The notes: generated by a model from the sequence alone, not told the origin. Shown: positions 1-8,800, counted from the stretch's first letter. The stretch: 56,001 nucleotides of DNA from Rhodospirillaceae bacterium (GCA_016845145.1 JAERTE010000011.1:1-56001); one strand, 5' to 3'. Program-made: numbers and translations.

Positions 1-174
1 GAGGACGGTTGCATCAACGAGTTCGTGCAGCGCGGCACGCATGGCAGCGCCGACGACCAGGCCTTCATTGAAATGGGTGGGCGCGACGTGGAATCGAGCG
101 AGGCGTCGCGCGCAACGGAAGTCGCCATCCGCGGTTTCTGGGACGGCTACCGCCGGATCATGGGGTTCGCCTGA
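1..174 (+). CDS. Aromatic ring-hydroxylating (Rieske) dioxygenase alpha subunit, C-terminal fragment
   Basis: Only the last 57 codons are present, in frame from base 1 and ending at TGA 172-174. The fragment carries a GTHG stretch followed by acidic residues and a closing RGFWDGYRRIM segment. That layout is typical of the C-terminus of the catalytic large subunit of benzoate/anthranilate-type Rieske non-haem iron dioxygenases. The stop overlaps the next start by one base (TGATG), and the next gene is the matching small subunit, which is the strongest support for the call. The Rieske and iron-binding domains lie outside the window, so substrate type cannot be judged. Confidence 0.75.
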   Translation, partial: EDGCINEFVQRGTHGSADDQAFIEMGGRDVESSEASRATEVAIRGFWDGYRRIMGFA

Positions 175-644
175 TGGATAGGGACGTGCGAGCGAACATC
201 GAAGATTTTTTGGCCGACTACGCGCACGCCATCGACGATGACGAGGTTGAGCGCTGGCCCGAGTTCTTTACAGAAGATGGCGTTTACCAGATCACCACGC
301 GCGAGAACCTGGATGCCGGTTTGCCGTTGGGGATCATGCTGTGCGAAGGGCGCGGCATGATGGCCGACCGCGTTGAGGCATTGCGCAGCGCCAACATTTA
401 CGAGGCGCATACCTATTGCCACCTGCTCGGACCGGCGGTGCTGACAAAGAAAGACGATGGCAGCATTTCAGCGCGAAGCAACTTCCAGGTGATCCGCACC
501 ATGCAGGACGGCCGCACCGAGATCTTCGCCGTCGGCAAGTATCTCGATACCATCGATATGCATGACGGCAAGCCCTTGCTGGCCGACCGCCGAGTGGTGC
601 TGGAATCGCGGCGTGTCGATATTCTGATGGTCTATCCGCTTTAG
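174..644 (+). CDS. Aromatic ring-hydroxylating dioxygenase beta (small) subunit
   Basis: The 156 aa product is the size of the small subunit of alpha3beta3 ring-hydroxylating dioxygenases, which have an NTF2/SnoaL-like cone fold. The N-terminus has the usual helical pattern (EDFLADYAHAIDDDE...WPEFFTEDGVYQI), followed by R-rich and H-rich segments (EAHTYCHLLGP). This subunit is mainly structural; the alpha subunit holds the iron. The start ATG overlaps the alpha stop, so the pair is translationally coupled. The closest relatives by feel are anthranilate/salicylate-type small subunits, but substrate is not assigned. Its stop (TAG 642-644) shares bases with the stop of the opposing dioxygenase gene, so there is no spacer at all between the convergent genes. 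Confidence 0.85.
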   Translation: MDRDVRANIEDFLADYAHAIDDDEVERWPEFFTEDGVYQITTRENLDAGLPLGIMLCEGRGMMADRVEALRSANIYEAHTYCHLLGPAVLTKKDDGSISARSNFQVIRTMQDGRTEIFAVGKYLDTIDMHDGKPLLADRRVVLESRRVDILMVYPL

Positions 645-1498
645 ACGGCGAGGGTTCTGGGTGCCGGACCTGAAAACGCCGTGCGGTACATTTCGCGGCG
701 AGACCCGGCGTAATCGTTGACCGCATAATGCTGAGTGAACAGATTATCCCAGATGGCCACCGCCCCGGCGCGCCACCGGTAGCGGCAACAGAATTCGGGC
801 TGCATGGCGTGGCGCTGAATGTTGGCCAGTACAGGTTCGCTCTCGGTCTCGCTCATGCCGTCGAGCCGAACCACGTATTGCGGGTTGAGAAACATGCCTT
901 CGCAACCCGTGACAGGGTGGCGGATGACGGCGGGATGGCGCTGTTCCACGTCCGCCGTCGGGTCGCCCCTGCTCATTTGTATGGACGCACCGCTGCGCTC
1001 AGCCACGGGCGGCGCCCATTTGACGCCGTAGGGTTTCCCCACATGCATGGCGTCACGCCCGCGCAACTGGTCTTGCAGGCCCGGCGCCAGGTTTTCCCAC
1101 GCCGCGTGTTGATTGATCCACAGTGTGTCGCCGCCGTGCGTAGGGACGTCGAGGGCGCTCAGCACGGCACCAGCCGGCGGGTGTTCCAGGAACGAGAAAT
1201 CCTGATGCCATTCGCCGCCGAAAACGCCGCCCTCTTCATCGGCCTCTTTTAGCACCCTGATCACTTCGGGCTTACCTACCATCGGGCTCACGTAAGGCAA
1301 TTGCATCAACGGCCCGAAGGCTTGGGTCAGTCGCTTTTGCGCATCGATGGAGAGAAATTGCTGTTCGAAAAACAGAACCTGATGGCGCGCCAAGGCGGCA
1401 CGAAGTTCGCCGGCCAAGGTTTGATCTAACTGCGCGGTCAGGTCGACACCGGATACCTCGGCGCCAATGGTGCCGGTGAGGGGATGGATATTGAGCAT
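641..1498 (-). CDS. TauD/TfdA-family 2-oxoglutarate-dependent dioxygenase
   Basis: The 285 aa product fits the Fe(II)/2-oxoglutarate dioxygenases that oxidise taurine, 2,4-D and similar small acids. The N-terminus (IHPLTGTIGAEVSGVDL) is the classic TauD opening. The metal triad starts with H98-x-D100 in GGEWHQDFSF, with the distal His in NLFTQHYAVNDY and the 2-oxoglutarate Arg close behind (SRREMYRTAF). The start at 1498 overlaps the stop of the upstream peptidase by one base, so this is the third gene of a coupled unit (4706 to 641). Longer in-frame starts exist but would run into the peptidase and lack family similarity. Substrate is unknown; pairing with a peptidase and a lipoprotein does not suggest one. 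Confidence 0.85.
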   Translation of the reverse strand: MLNIHPLTGTIGAEVSGVDLTAQLDQTLAGELRAALARHQVLFFEQQFLSIDAQKRLTQAFGPLMQLPYVSPMVGKPEVIRVLKEADEEGGVFGGEWHQDFSFLEHPPAGAVLSALDVPTHGGDTLWINQHAAWENLAPGLQDQLRGRDAMHVGKPYGVKWAPPVAERSGASIQMSRGDPTADVEQRHPAVIRHPVTGCEGMFLNPQYVVRLDGMSETESEPVLANIQRHAMQPEFCCRYRWRAGAVAIWDNLFTQHYAVNDYAGSRREMYRTAFSGPAPRTLAV

Positions 1499-3453
1499 CA
1501 GCGTGAAAATGCGCGGGTCAGGGGGCTTGTGTCCACCGGCCACACGCCCTTGCCGATGGCGCGGCTCCCCTTGAACACAACATAGCTGCGCCGCCCATAA
1601 TGCGGCAGGCCGCGAAACAGGGCTTTCAGGGCTTCGGTATCGCGCGCCGCCACGGCGTACACAGGCTGCCCCGATGGGGTTCGGTCGGCCCAGGCGCAAG
1701 CGGTGCCTTTGCGGCGTGGCGGCGAGCGAAGGCCGAGTTTCTTAGCCAAGCGGCGCATGTCGGCCTCAAGGCCGATCAGCAGGGCAGGGGCATCATTTCC
1801 CGGCAGTTCGCCGGCGGGCAGCAGTTGCGGTGCTGTGTCCGTCAAGCGGCGCATCAGCTCGGCGGCGGTGGCGCGGAATGCGGCGTCTCCGCCAACCACG
1901 GCAGCGACAGGATGGCTTGCGAGCGCTACGTCGCGCAGGATCGGCGGGCTTTCGCCCGGCAGCAATCGGCGGAACACCTCGAAGCCTGGGTCGACCCGGA
2001 GACGCGACGGGGCAGCATCGATTTCCAAAGCGAAGTCCTGTTCGGGTTCGTTCATGGTGACGGTTAGGCGTCGCACGCCGCTCACGGTATCGAGTTCAAG
2101 TGGGATGTTGAGACGGTACCCCGGTGCCGTTTGGCGAAGCCGGACACGTACCTGGTTGCCGTCGAGGTTCGCCGAGAGCAGTTCAACCTTGGGCGCGCCC
2201 TTGCGGTCCAGCCATTGGGCGAAGAACCAGCCCAGGTCGCGCCCCGCAGCCGTGGCGAATGCGCGCTCGATATCGCGCCACCCGGCGGTGCTGAAGGCGT
2301 GTGATTTGTAGAAATCAGAAACAGCGCGCCGGAATACGGCATCTCCGACTTCGGTCCGCAGCATGTGAAAGATCATCGCCACCTTACCGTACCCGATCAC
2401 CTGTGCGGCGCGGTGGTTTTTGGTGACGAAGGCGCGCGCGGATGTGTCGCGGTCTTGCGGCAAGGCGGCATAGTCCCTGAGCCAACCCAATCGCATTTCA
2501 ACCGCTTTGCCGCCGGCACCACCGTTAGCTGCCCCAACATCAACAGCGAGGGCGTGATCGGCCATATAGGTGGTCAACCCTTCGGCCCAATTGCCGGTGG
2601 CGTAATCGACGCCAACCGCGTTTCCCCACCAGCTGTGCAGCACTTCGTGCGCCAGTGAGCGCCCGCGCATGAACGGCAGATGCAAGACGCGCCGCCCCAC
2701 ATATGTCAGCGACGGAAACCCCAACCCCACCGGCAGCGGCGCGGAAACGACATGGAAATCGTCATAGGGATACGGGCCGATGTCGCGTTCGAACCCCGCA
2801 ATGAAGTGTGCCGCCTGGTCCATGTAGGAATCAGCTAGGTCCGCGCCTTCGGCATGCAGATAAGTGCGCAGCCTGACATCGCTTAACCGCCGCTCGCTCA
2901 CGTGGTAGGGGCCGGCGAAAAGTGACGGTGCCTCCATCGGGCGTTTGGCGGTGACGGTGATCTTATGGCCGTCGGGCGTAGTGGTCTCATCTTGCAGCCA
3001 TCCGGTGGCAATGGCGCGGAAGGGCGTTTGGGTGGAAACCGCCAGGCGGTAGGTCATGGTTCCGTCGCCGGTATATGCCAGCCAGCCGGTACCGCCCGGC
3101 AGGTACAGCCCGTCGTCATTGGCCGCCGCGCCCCGGGTGCGCCGGCCCAACTGCGGGACTTGGCCGTGCATGGCGATATCGATCTGGTGGGGGCCATCAC
3201 CGGGTAAATCGATGTGGCCGTCATGGAGCGCAATCGACTTCCCGTCCAACTTGACCGAGGAGACCGTCAACCAAGATGCCACCCGCAGCGGAATACGACC
3301 GTCACGTGTGACGAGAATCCGATCGATGATCGAAATGGTTCGTGCGTCTGCTTGATAAGTGATTTCGGCGTCGTGGTGTGGTGGCCCCGCACTTGCGCCT
3401 GCTGTGGAGAACGCGGCCAGGAAAATGACAATGATTGGAAATAGGCGGGTCAT
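1498..3453 (-). CDS. Secreted M1-like zinc metallopeptidase
   Basis: The 651 aa protein has a Sec signal peptide (MTRLFPIIVIFLAAFSTAGASA). The zinc site is H269-E270-V-L-H273 followed by SWWGN, with the third ligand Glu in GNWAEGLTTYMADH. This glutamate comes 18 residues after the second His, one fewer than in classical M1 aminopeptidases. The GAMEN exopeptidase motif is not visible; GLGFPSLTYVG occupies the corresponding place before the zinc helix. The N-terminal third is beta-rich, and the C-terminal part may be a non-catalytic domain. The start at 3453 overlaps the upstream lipoprotein stop by four bases (ATGA). It is probably periplasmic. Exo- versus endopeptidase activity cannot be decided from the sequence. 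Confidence 0.85.
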   Translation of the reverse strand: MTRLFPIIVIFLAAFSTAGASAGPPHHDAEITYQADARTISIIDRILVTRDGRIPLRVASWLTVSSVKLDGKSIALHDGHIDLPGDGPHQIDIAMHGQVPQLGRRTRGAAANDDGLYLPGGTGWLAYTGDGTMTYRLAVSTQTPFRAIATGWLQDETTTPDGHKITVTAKRPMEAPSLFAGPYHVSERRLSDVRLRTYLHAEGADLADSYMDQAAHFIAGFERDIGPYPYDDFHVVSAPLPVGLGFPSLTYVGRRVLHLPFMRGRSLAHEVLHSWWGNAVGVDYATGNWAEGLTTYMADHALAVDVGAANGGAGGKAVEMRLGWLRDYAALPQDRDTSARAFVTKNHRAAQVIGYGKVAMIFHMLRTEVGDAVFRRAVSDFYKSHAFSTAGWRDIERAFATAAGRDLGWFFAQWLDRKGAPKVELLSANLDGNQVRVRLRQTAPGYRLNIPLELDTVSGVRRLTVTMNEPEQDFALEIDAAPSRLRVDPGFEVFRRLLPGESPPILRDVALASHPVAAVVGGDAAFRATAAELMRRLTDTAPQLLPAGELPGNDAPALLIGLEADMRRLAKKLGLRSPPRRKGTACAWADRTPSGQPVYAVAARDTEALKALFRGLPHYGRRSYVVFKGSRAIGKGVWPVDTSPLTRAFSR

Positions 3454-4706
3454 TTTCCAGGTTTCGACGCGGGTGGAAACTTGGCGATGATGTCGTGGTG
3501 CGTTTTGCCACGCAACACGTCCAGCGGAAGCCACGTGCCGGATGCTTGGCGACTGATAATCTCAATCAGGTCCGCCGGTTTGGAAACCGGTTCTCCAGCC
3601 GCCTTGGTGATCACATCGTCGGCCTTAATGCCGGATTGCTCGGCAATGGAACCTGCGGCCACCTTACTGATCCGAACGCCGCCCTCCGGCGCGGCTTCGA
3701 TGTAGACGCCAAGCTTCGGCTTCGCCGGCCCGTGAGATTTGGCCCGGGGGGATGGGGCGGGCGTGACGAAAGCAACATCAGCGATGCCCGCAGGCAACTC
3801 GGCGCACAGGCGGGATGGCACCGGCAAGGCAACGGCAACATCGCTCAGCCCCAAATCCTTCAGTTGGTGCGGGATGCCGTGGCCGTACTCCGCATGGCCG
3901 CGCCCGACGATGCCGATGATGATGGCGTCGGGGTGGCGTTGGGCGGCGTCGAATATGGCTTCGGCCATGGCGCGGTCCCAGGCTTGTTGGGCGGCGACGA
4001 AGCGGTTGAAGCCGGGATCGCCGAGCACGTCGGCAAGCGTAATTTCTTTGAACTCAGCATCCTTCGCGCCGTGCGCGCTCTTGGTGCCCACTTCAAGTTT
4101 GGCGCGGAACACGCTGGCCAGGGATTTCTGATAGTCAGGCGTCGCGGGGGCGGGGGTGCCGATGCCAAGGCGTTCGCTTTCCGGCACGGCAGACCAGCCC
4201 TCTTTGCCGACGCGGCGGATCAGCGCGCGATCCACATTGGCGGCCACCATCGGTACGCCATTGAGACGCGCGAACTGAAACAGGGGCATGTACATATCGG
4301 CGCCGAAGCCCCAAACCTTGCTCCACTCGCTTTGTTTTAAGAACTCCGCACCCGTGAGCTCACCGGCCACCCATTTGTCGAGGGTGGGTTGCACGCGCCT
4401 GGGAAACATTTCAAACGCCACCACGGCGTGGGGCCGGCGTCCGTGCAGCGCGGCAAGCACCTGCGCTTGCCAGGCATGATGATCGGCGTTGTCGTGGCTT
4501 TCGCCCAACAGCACGACACGCTTGTCGGCCAAGCGGGCAAGCACCGCCCCCGATTGCTGTATACGTGCGGTGCCGGGCTCTATCCAGGTGCCTGTCGCCT
4601 GGCATGCGCTGGCGGCGGCGGGCGGGGCGTGTTCGCAGGCCGACAACGCAGCGACAAGCAGCGCTGCGATCGGAATTCGGTTCGGGGTTCTGAAGATACG
4701 GTTCAT
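3450..4706 (-). CDS. ChaN-family lipoprotein with C-terminal PDZ domain
   Basis: The 418 aa product begins with a lipoprotein signal (PIAALLVAALSAC, lipobox LSAC), so it should be acylated and envelope-bound. Residues of about 60-270 form a ChaN/Tiki-type domain: VVLLGESHDNADHH, VVAFEMFPR and IIGIVGRGHAEYGHG are the usual Glu/His-containing blocks. ChaN in Campylobacter binds haem; Tiki relatives are metalloproteases. A PDZ domain follows at the C-terminus (LGVYIEAAPEGGVRISKVAAGSIAEQ, GIKADDVI). It is the first gene of the unit with the M1-like peptidase and TauD genes. An in-frame ATG 18 codons upstream (4760) is possible, but this start gives the cleaner signal peptide. Role is inferred as envelope haem/metal handling or proteolysis. 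Confidence 0.8.
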   Translation of the reverse strand: MNRIFRTPNRIPIAALLVAALSACEHAPPAAASACQATGTWIEPGTARIQQSGAVLARLADKRVVLLGESHDNADHHAWQAQVLAALHGRRPHAVVAFEMFPRRVQPTLDKWVAGELTGAEFLKQSEWSKVWGFGADMYMPLFQFARLNGVPMVAANVDRALIRRVGKEGWSAVPESERLGIGTPAPATPDYQKSLASVFRAKLEVGTKSAHGAKDAEFKEITLADVLGDPGFNRFVAAQQAWDRAMAEAIFDAAQRHPDAIIIGIVGRGHAEYGHGIPHQLKDLGLSDVAVALPVPSRLCAELPAGIADVAFVTPAPSPRAKSHGPAKPKLGVYIEAAPEGGVRISKVAAGSIAEQSGIKADDVITKAAGEPVSKPADLIEIISRQASGTWLPLDVLRGKTHHDIIAKFPPASKPGK

Positions 4707-4910
4707 TTCATAATCATATGCCTTTCGGGCCGGAATATCCCGCCTTTGTGTCATATTCAAGATGGAAACAGGGTGAATTTCTGGCGGTCGTCTCAGCCAG
4801 CTGCCTTGGGCGACTTTTGAACCCTTGTCGTCATTGGTCCGTTTTCAATTTCCGAACAGCGACGGCGAATTGTTGTCGCGCGTTATCTCATGAAAGTTTA
4901 TTGTGTCCGC

Positions 4911-5810
4911 ATGATTGATGATTCATATCACGGCGTCTTTCCCTATCTCGTTTCCCCGATCGATGATTCGGGAGACGTCATGAAAGATGTTCTGGTGAAG
5001 TTGTGCAATGACCTCATCGAGGCTGGCGTTCATGGCCTGACGCCACTCGGCTCAACGGGAGAATTCGCTTATCTGACATGGGATCAGAAGCGGGTTGTCG
5101 TTGAGACGGTTGTGGAGGCCGCTGACGGTCGCGTGCCTGTGGTCGCCGGGGTTGCGGCGACGACAATTGTTGAGGCTGAACGACAGGCACGCATGTTCGA
5201 AGACATCGGCTGCGATGGAATTCTGGCGATTATGGAAGCCTATTTTCCGGTCGATGATGATGGTGTCTACGCGTATTTTAAAGCGATTGCAGATTCAGTA
5301 TCGTTGCCAGTTGTTCTCTATACGAATCCGAATTTTCAACGTAGTGATCTCTCGCTGCCGACCATCAGCCGGCTCGCGGCGATTGATAACATCGGCTACA
5401 TCAAGGATGCGTCGTCCAACACCGGACGCCTGCTTTCAATTATCAATCTTGTCGGCGACCGGATGCGGGTGTTTTCGGCTTCGGCCCATATTCCCGCTTG
5501 TGTCATGCTGATAGGCGGCGTTGGTTGGATGGCTGGTCCGGCTTGCCTCATTCCCTCTCAAAGCGTTTCTCTCTACGAACTTTGCAGGCGCGGAGAATGG
5601 GACGAGGCCATGGCTGCGCAACGCGAGGTGTGGGCACTCAATCAGTCATTCGCCAAGTACAATCTCGCTGCCTGTATCAAGGGGGGACTGGAACTTCAAG
5701 GCTATGACGTCGGTGCGCCATTGCTGCCGCAAGCCCCGCTTTCTTCGGAAGGCCGCGCCGAACTCAAGACAACCCTGCAACGGCTCGGTGCCTTGCGCAC
5801 GGCTCCGTAG
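4911..5810 (+). CDS. Dihydrodipicolinate synthase/N-acetylneuraminate lyase-family aldolase
   Basis: The 299 aa TIM-barrel protein has the family signatures: the GSTGE loop ([13 protein letters not shown]), the catalytic Tyr in VLYTNP, and Schiff-base Lys165 in [11 protein letters not shown]. Members condense or cleave 2-oxo acids such as pyruvate with an aldehyde. The sequence is not obviously lysine-biosynthetic DapA, and the accessory setting beside a LacI regulator and catabolic operon suggests a catabolic 2-oxo acid aldolase or dehydratase. It is convergent with the LacI gene and transcribed divergently from the ChaN unit. An in-frame ATG at 4890 is an alternative start; neither start has a strong ribosome-binding site. 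Confidence 0.85.
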   Translation: MIDDSYHGVFPYLVSPIDDSGDVMKDVLVKLCNDLIEAGVHGLTPLGSTGEFAYLTWDQKRVVVETVVEAADGRVPVVAGVAATTIVEAERQARMFEDIGCDGILAIMEAYFPVDDDGVYAYFKAIADSVSLPVVLYTNPNFQRSDLSLPTISRLAAIDNIGYIKDASSNTGRLLSIINLVGDRMRVFSASAHIPACVMLIGGVGWMAGPACLIPSQSVSLYELCRRGEWDEAMAAQREVWALNQSFAKYNLAACIKGGLELQGYDVGAPLLPQAPLSSEGRAELKTTLQRLGALRTAP

Positions 5811-5876
5811 TTTGGTCCGACATTTATTTCAATGACGGGTTACGAACTGCCGGCAGTGTCTTGCTGCCAGGGTTCG

Positions 5877-6905
5877 CTAGCCGACATTCTCGCGCATGAT
5901 GATCTCCAGCTTGGTTGCCGGAAATTCCGGCGTGCGTCCCGTCGCCAAATCCGTCAAGGCGGCCAAAGCCGTTTGCGCGGAAACCGCCATATCCTGGTGA
6001 ATCACCGCATCCAAGGTTCCCTTGAGCAAGGCTTCGCGGGTCAGCGGTGTGAGATTGAAGGCGACATAATTAAGGTCCGAGGCTCTACCGCTTTCGATCA
6101 AGGCTTTCTCAATGCCGCGATTGCCGCCGCCGACATTGATCAAACCGACGAGATCGGGGTGATTGCGTAGGATATTCATTGCCAGTTCATAGTTCTTGCG
6201 CGGATCATCGAGGCCGACACAGTCATCGAGGATCGATAGATGCGGAAATTCACTGCGGACGATCGTGCGGAAACCGATTTCGCGCTCTTCATGGCTGCGA
6301 TAAAGCTGTCCGCCGGTAAACACCGCCACCTCGCCGGGCCGACAACACAGGCGCCCCATGAGCAGACCGCCGGTACGGCCCGCGGCGCGGTTGTCGAGGC
6401 CGACATAACCCAAAACTTCCGAACCCGGTAGACTGGTCAATATGGTCACCACCGGCACGCCGGCTTCACCGAGGCTGCCGACCATATCGCGCACACTCTG
6501 GTGGTCCAGCGCCTGCAAAATCACGCCCGAGCTTTTCCGCACCAGACACGCCTCAAGTGCGTTCACATAGCCCAGCGGCGTCATTTCGCTCGGGTAGATC
6601 ATATTCAATTTAATGCCGGCCTGTTCGGCGCAATCACGAAATCCTTGTGTCAGCAGGTCATTCGCAAAGCCCGCAAACTTTGAAATCACAACGTCTATCG
6701 TCAGACCGGCGGTGAGCGACGGGATGATACGCGGGCGAGATGCGGATGCGCTCAACAGTTCGATTGCATCGTTGACGCGATCAATGGTTTTTTTGCGAAC
6801 ACCGTTGCGGCGGTTCAACACACGGTCGACCGTGGCCGTGCTGACGCCGGCCTGCATGGCGATATCTATAATTCGAGGTTTGGAAACGCGCTGTTGGTTA
6901 TCCAT
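5877..6905 (-). CDS. LacI-family transcriptional regulator
   Basis: The 342 aa protein has an N-terminal LacI helix-turn-helix (IIDIAMQAGVSTATVDRVLN, residues about 12-31) with the hinge helix following. A periplasmic-binding-protein-like effector domain of the sugar-binding type fills the rest. LacI regulators normally repress a neighbouring catabolic operon until a sugar or sugar-like inducer binds. The gene is divergent from the 14-gene catabolic operon starting at 7057, and the 150 bp between them carries repeated GATGC/GCATC half-sites. This makes it the likely local regulator and probably autoregulated. TVDRVLN differs from the more usual TVSRVLN in the recognition helix, as in the subgroup with Peripla_BP_4-like domains. 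Confidence 0.9.
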   Translation of the reverse strand: MDNQQRVSKPRIIDIAMQAGVSTATVDRVLNRRNGVRKKTIDRVNDAIELLSASASRPRIIPSLTAGLTIDVVISKFAGFANDLLTQGFRDCAEQAGIKLNMIYPSEMTPLGYVNALEACLVRKSSGVILQALDHQSVRDMVGSLGEAGVPVVTILTSLPGSEVLGYVGLDNRAAGRTGGLLMGRLCCRPGEVAVFTGGQLYRSHEEREIGFRTIVRSEFPHLSILDDCVGLDDPRKNYELAMNILRNHPDLVGLINVGGGNRGIEKALIESGRASDLNYVAFNLTPLTREALLKGTLDAVIHQDMAVSAQTALAALTDLATGRTPEFPATKLEIIMRENVG

Positions 6906-6916
6906 GATTCAAATTT

Positions 6917-6926
6917 TGATGCATCA
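6917..6926. promoter_or_regulatory. Perfect 10 bp palindrome, candidate LacI-type operator near the regulator start
   Basis: TGATGCATCA is a perfect palindrome lying 12 bases upstream of the LacI-family start codon. LacI regulators bind short palindromes and often autoregulate from sites like this. The same GATGC/GCATC half-sites recur at 6974-6978 and 6992-6996 around the operon promoter, which supports a shared operator. Binding is inferred. Confidence 0.4.
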
Positions 6927-6957
6927 TTTCGTATATATGTTGATCAAAATCACAAAA

Positions 6958-6988
6958 TTGTCAAAAACTTGCGGCATCATTTTATAAT
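6958..6988 (+). promoter_or_regulatory. Candidate sigma70 promoter for the catabolic operon
   Basis: A perfect TATAAT sits at 6983-6988, with TTGTCA at 6958-6963 as a possible -35 box. The 19-base spacer is longer than ideal, so the -35 call is weaker than the -10. It lies about 70 bases upstream of the first gene of the operon and on the right strand. Confidence 0.45.
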
Positions 6989-6996
6989 TGAGATGC
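6974..6996. promoter_or_regulatory. Candidate operator straddling the operon -10 box
   Basis: GCATC (6974-6978) and GATGC (6992-6996) form an inverted repeat centred on the TATAAT at 6983-6988. A repressor bound here would block the promoter. The half-sites match the palindrome near the LacI gene start. Confidence 0.4.
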
Positions 6997-7056
6997 GCCC
7001 ATAGTGGCTTTCCGCCACAATACCGGCCGTTCCAGAGAATGGATTGAGGGGATGAA

Positions 7057-8028
7057 ATGGCGGTCGACGGACCCAACATCGTGGTGGTCGGTGCCGGCGG
7101 CATGGGGGCCTTATTCGGCGCAATCCTTACCGAAGGAGGATTGTCGGTCACGCTCTATGACAGCAACGCCGAACACATTGCGGCCATTCAAGAAAGCGGC
7201 TTGAAGATTGAAGGGTATGGCGGCGACCGATCATTGGAGATGGCGGCAACAACTGATGCATCAAATCTCCCGCCGGCGGATGTGTTTCTGTTTCAATGCA
7301 AGGCACATGCAACCGCGTCGGCCGCCCGTACTGTCCGTCATCTCGTTGCCGATGGCGCGGTATGCATCAGTTTTCAAAACGGCCTGGGCAACGAAGAGAT
7401 GCTGGCAGAAGTCGTTGGCGCAGAGAACGTCATTGGCGGGTTGAGCACCATGGCCGGTTGCCTCCTCGGTCCTGGCCGAATTCAGGATTTTTCACGCGTG
7501 GCGTCGTATATCGGAGAGATGCCCGGGAATGCCAGTGGTGGGATCAGTAATCGCTGCCAAAAGATCGCGGATGCGTTTACCAAAACCGGCTTGGAGACCC
7601 ACGTCAGCGCCGACATCCGCCACGATATCTGGAAGAAGCTGCTCGGCAACATCGCCATGAGCGCCGTTTCCGGAACGACCAACTTAACCTCCGCCGCATG
7701 CCTGAACATCCCCGAGTTGAAGACCACCAGCCTCCGCGCCCTTGACGAAGCTCTCTGCGTGGCGACAAGCCAAGGCATTGTCTTGGATCGCGATGAGGCG
7801 CTCGCCGGCATGGCGGCGATATCCGAGCCCGGCGGCACCGGAGACAGCAAGTCGTCGCTTTGCGTTGATATATTGAACGAACGCAAAACCGAGGTCGAAT
7901 ACATCTATGGTTCGGTCATTGCGCTGGGCCGCGAAAACGGCATCGCGACGCCGACACTGGAAACCCTGGCGTCGCTCGTGAAGGGAATTGAAAGCCACTA
8001 TGTGGGAAGGAACGAAAGTAATGTTTGA
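7057..8028 (+). CDS. Ketopantoate reductase (ApbA/PanE)-family NAD(P)H oxidoreductase
   Basis: The 323 aa product has an N-terminal Rossmann motif (VVGAGGMGALFG), the FQNGLGNEE segment of the family, and the catalytic lysine region DIWKKLLGNIAMSA. Family members reduce 2-oxo acids to 2-hydroxy acids, classically 2-dehydropantoate in CoA synthesis. As first gene of a LacI-controlled catabolic operon it more likely acts on a pathway 2-oxo or 2-hydroxy acid. A strong GAGGGG ribosome-binding site precedes ATG 7057. Its last eight bases overlap the following SDR gene. Confidence 0.85.
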   Translation: MAVDGPNIVVVGAGGMGALFGAILTEGGLSVTLYDSNAEHIAAIQESGLKIEGYGGDRSLEMAATTDASNLPPADVFLFQCKAHATASAARTVRHLVADGAVCISFQNGLGNEEMLAEVVGAENVIGGLSTMAGCLLGPGRIQDFSRVASYIGEMPGNASGGISNRCQKIADAFTKTGLETHVSADIRHDIWKKLLGNIAMSAVSGTTNLTSAACLNIPELKTTSLRALDEALCVATSQGIVLDRDEALAGMAAISEPGGTGDSKSSLCVDILNERKTEVEYIYGSVIALGRENGIATPTLETLASLVKGIESHYVGRNESNV

Positions 8029-8800
8029 AGGTAAATCAGTGTTTATCAGCGGCGGCTCTAAGGGCATTGGTTTGGCCTGCGCTAAAAAGTTTGCCTCCGG
8101 AGGCGCGCGGGTGTTTATCGCCGCCTCCAATGCGGATCGCCTTGGCGCCGCCGCCACGACCTTAGAGGGCGGCGGCGCGGGAGAGGTCGGGTTTCACGCC
8201 TCGGATCTGCGCACCGTCGACGGCTGCAACGCGGCGGCCGCCGCCGCATTGGCGCAATTTGGCGGTTGCGACATATTCGTTCACTCCGCCGGCGCCACGA
8301 AAGGCGGCATTTTCCCCGATCAGCCCGATGAAGACATGATCGACGGCTTCGATCTCAAGTTCCACGCCGCTGTGCGTCTGGCGCGGGCTCTTTGGCCGAG
8401 CCTCAAGGACAGCCACGGCACCGTCGTCAACATCGTCGGCGGTTTTGCCCGCACCCCGGCGGCGGATTTCATGGTCGGCGGTGCAGTCAATGCGGCCTTG
8501 GCCAACTTTTCCAAAGCCTTGGCCGAGAAAGGATTGCTCGACGATGTCAACGTGAACTGGGTTCATCCCGGCCTGACGGTGACCGAGCGGCTCGATGGTA
8601 TTTTCGCCGACAAAGCCGAACAACAATCGAAGACCGCGGCCCAGGTTGAGAAAGAAGCCGTCGCCGCCGAAGGCATTCGAAGGCTTGGCCGGCCGGAAGA
8701 TGTCGCCGAACTGGTGGCCTATCTCTGTTCGCCACCGGCGCGTCATATCCATGGCACCTGCCTTACTATCGATGGCGGTGGCGCCAAAGGCTACTACTGA
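8021..8800 (+). CDS. Short-chain dehydrogenase/reductase fold protein lacking the catalytic Tyr/Lys
   Basis: The 259 aa protein has the SDR dinucleotide motif GGSKGIG (residues 11-17), HSAG in place of NNAG, and the SDR C-terminal cofactor segment (HIHGTCLTIDGGGAKG). At the YxxxK position it reads F150-M-V-G-G154, so both catalytic residues are absent. A related SDR subgroup carries D-Y-xx-G-G-xx-NAAL here; this one has Phe even at the Tyr. It may use a different residue, act as a hydratase/isomerase, or be a partner subunit. The start is ATG 8021 behind GGAAGGAA, overlapping the preceding gene by eight bases; a longer frame from 7988 lacks family support. Confidence 0.8.
   Translation: MFEGKSVFISGGSKGIGLACAKKFASGGARVFIAASNADRLGAAATTLEGGGAGEVGFHASDLRTVDGCNAAAAAALAQFGGCDIFVHSAGATKGGIFPDQPDEDMIDGFDLKFHAAVRLARALWPSLKDSHGTVVNIVGGFARTPAADFMVGGAVNAALANFSKALAEKGLLDDVNVNWVHPGLTVTERLDGIFADKAEQQSKTAAQVEKEAVAAEGIRRLGRPEDVAELVAYLCSPPARHIHGTCLTIDGGGAKGYY

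Noticed and set aside
3435..4340. 301-codon open frame on the plus strand
   Set aside because: It is antisense to the ChaN-PDZ gene; Arg/Gly-rich translation without motifs.
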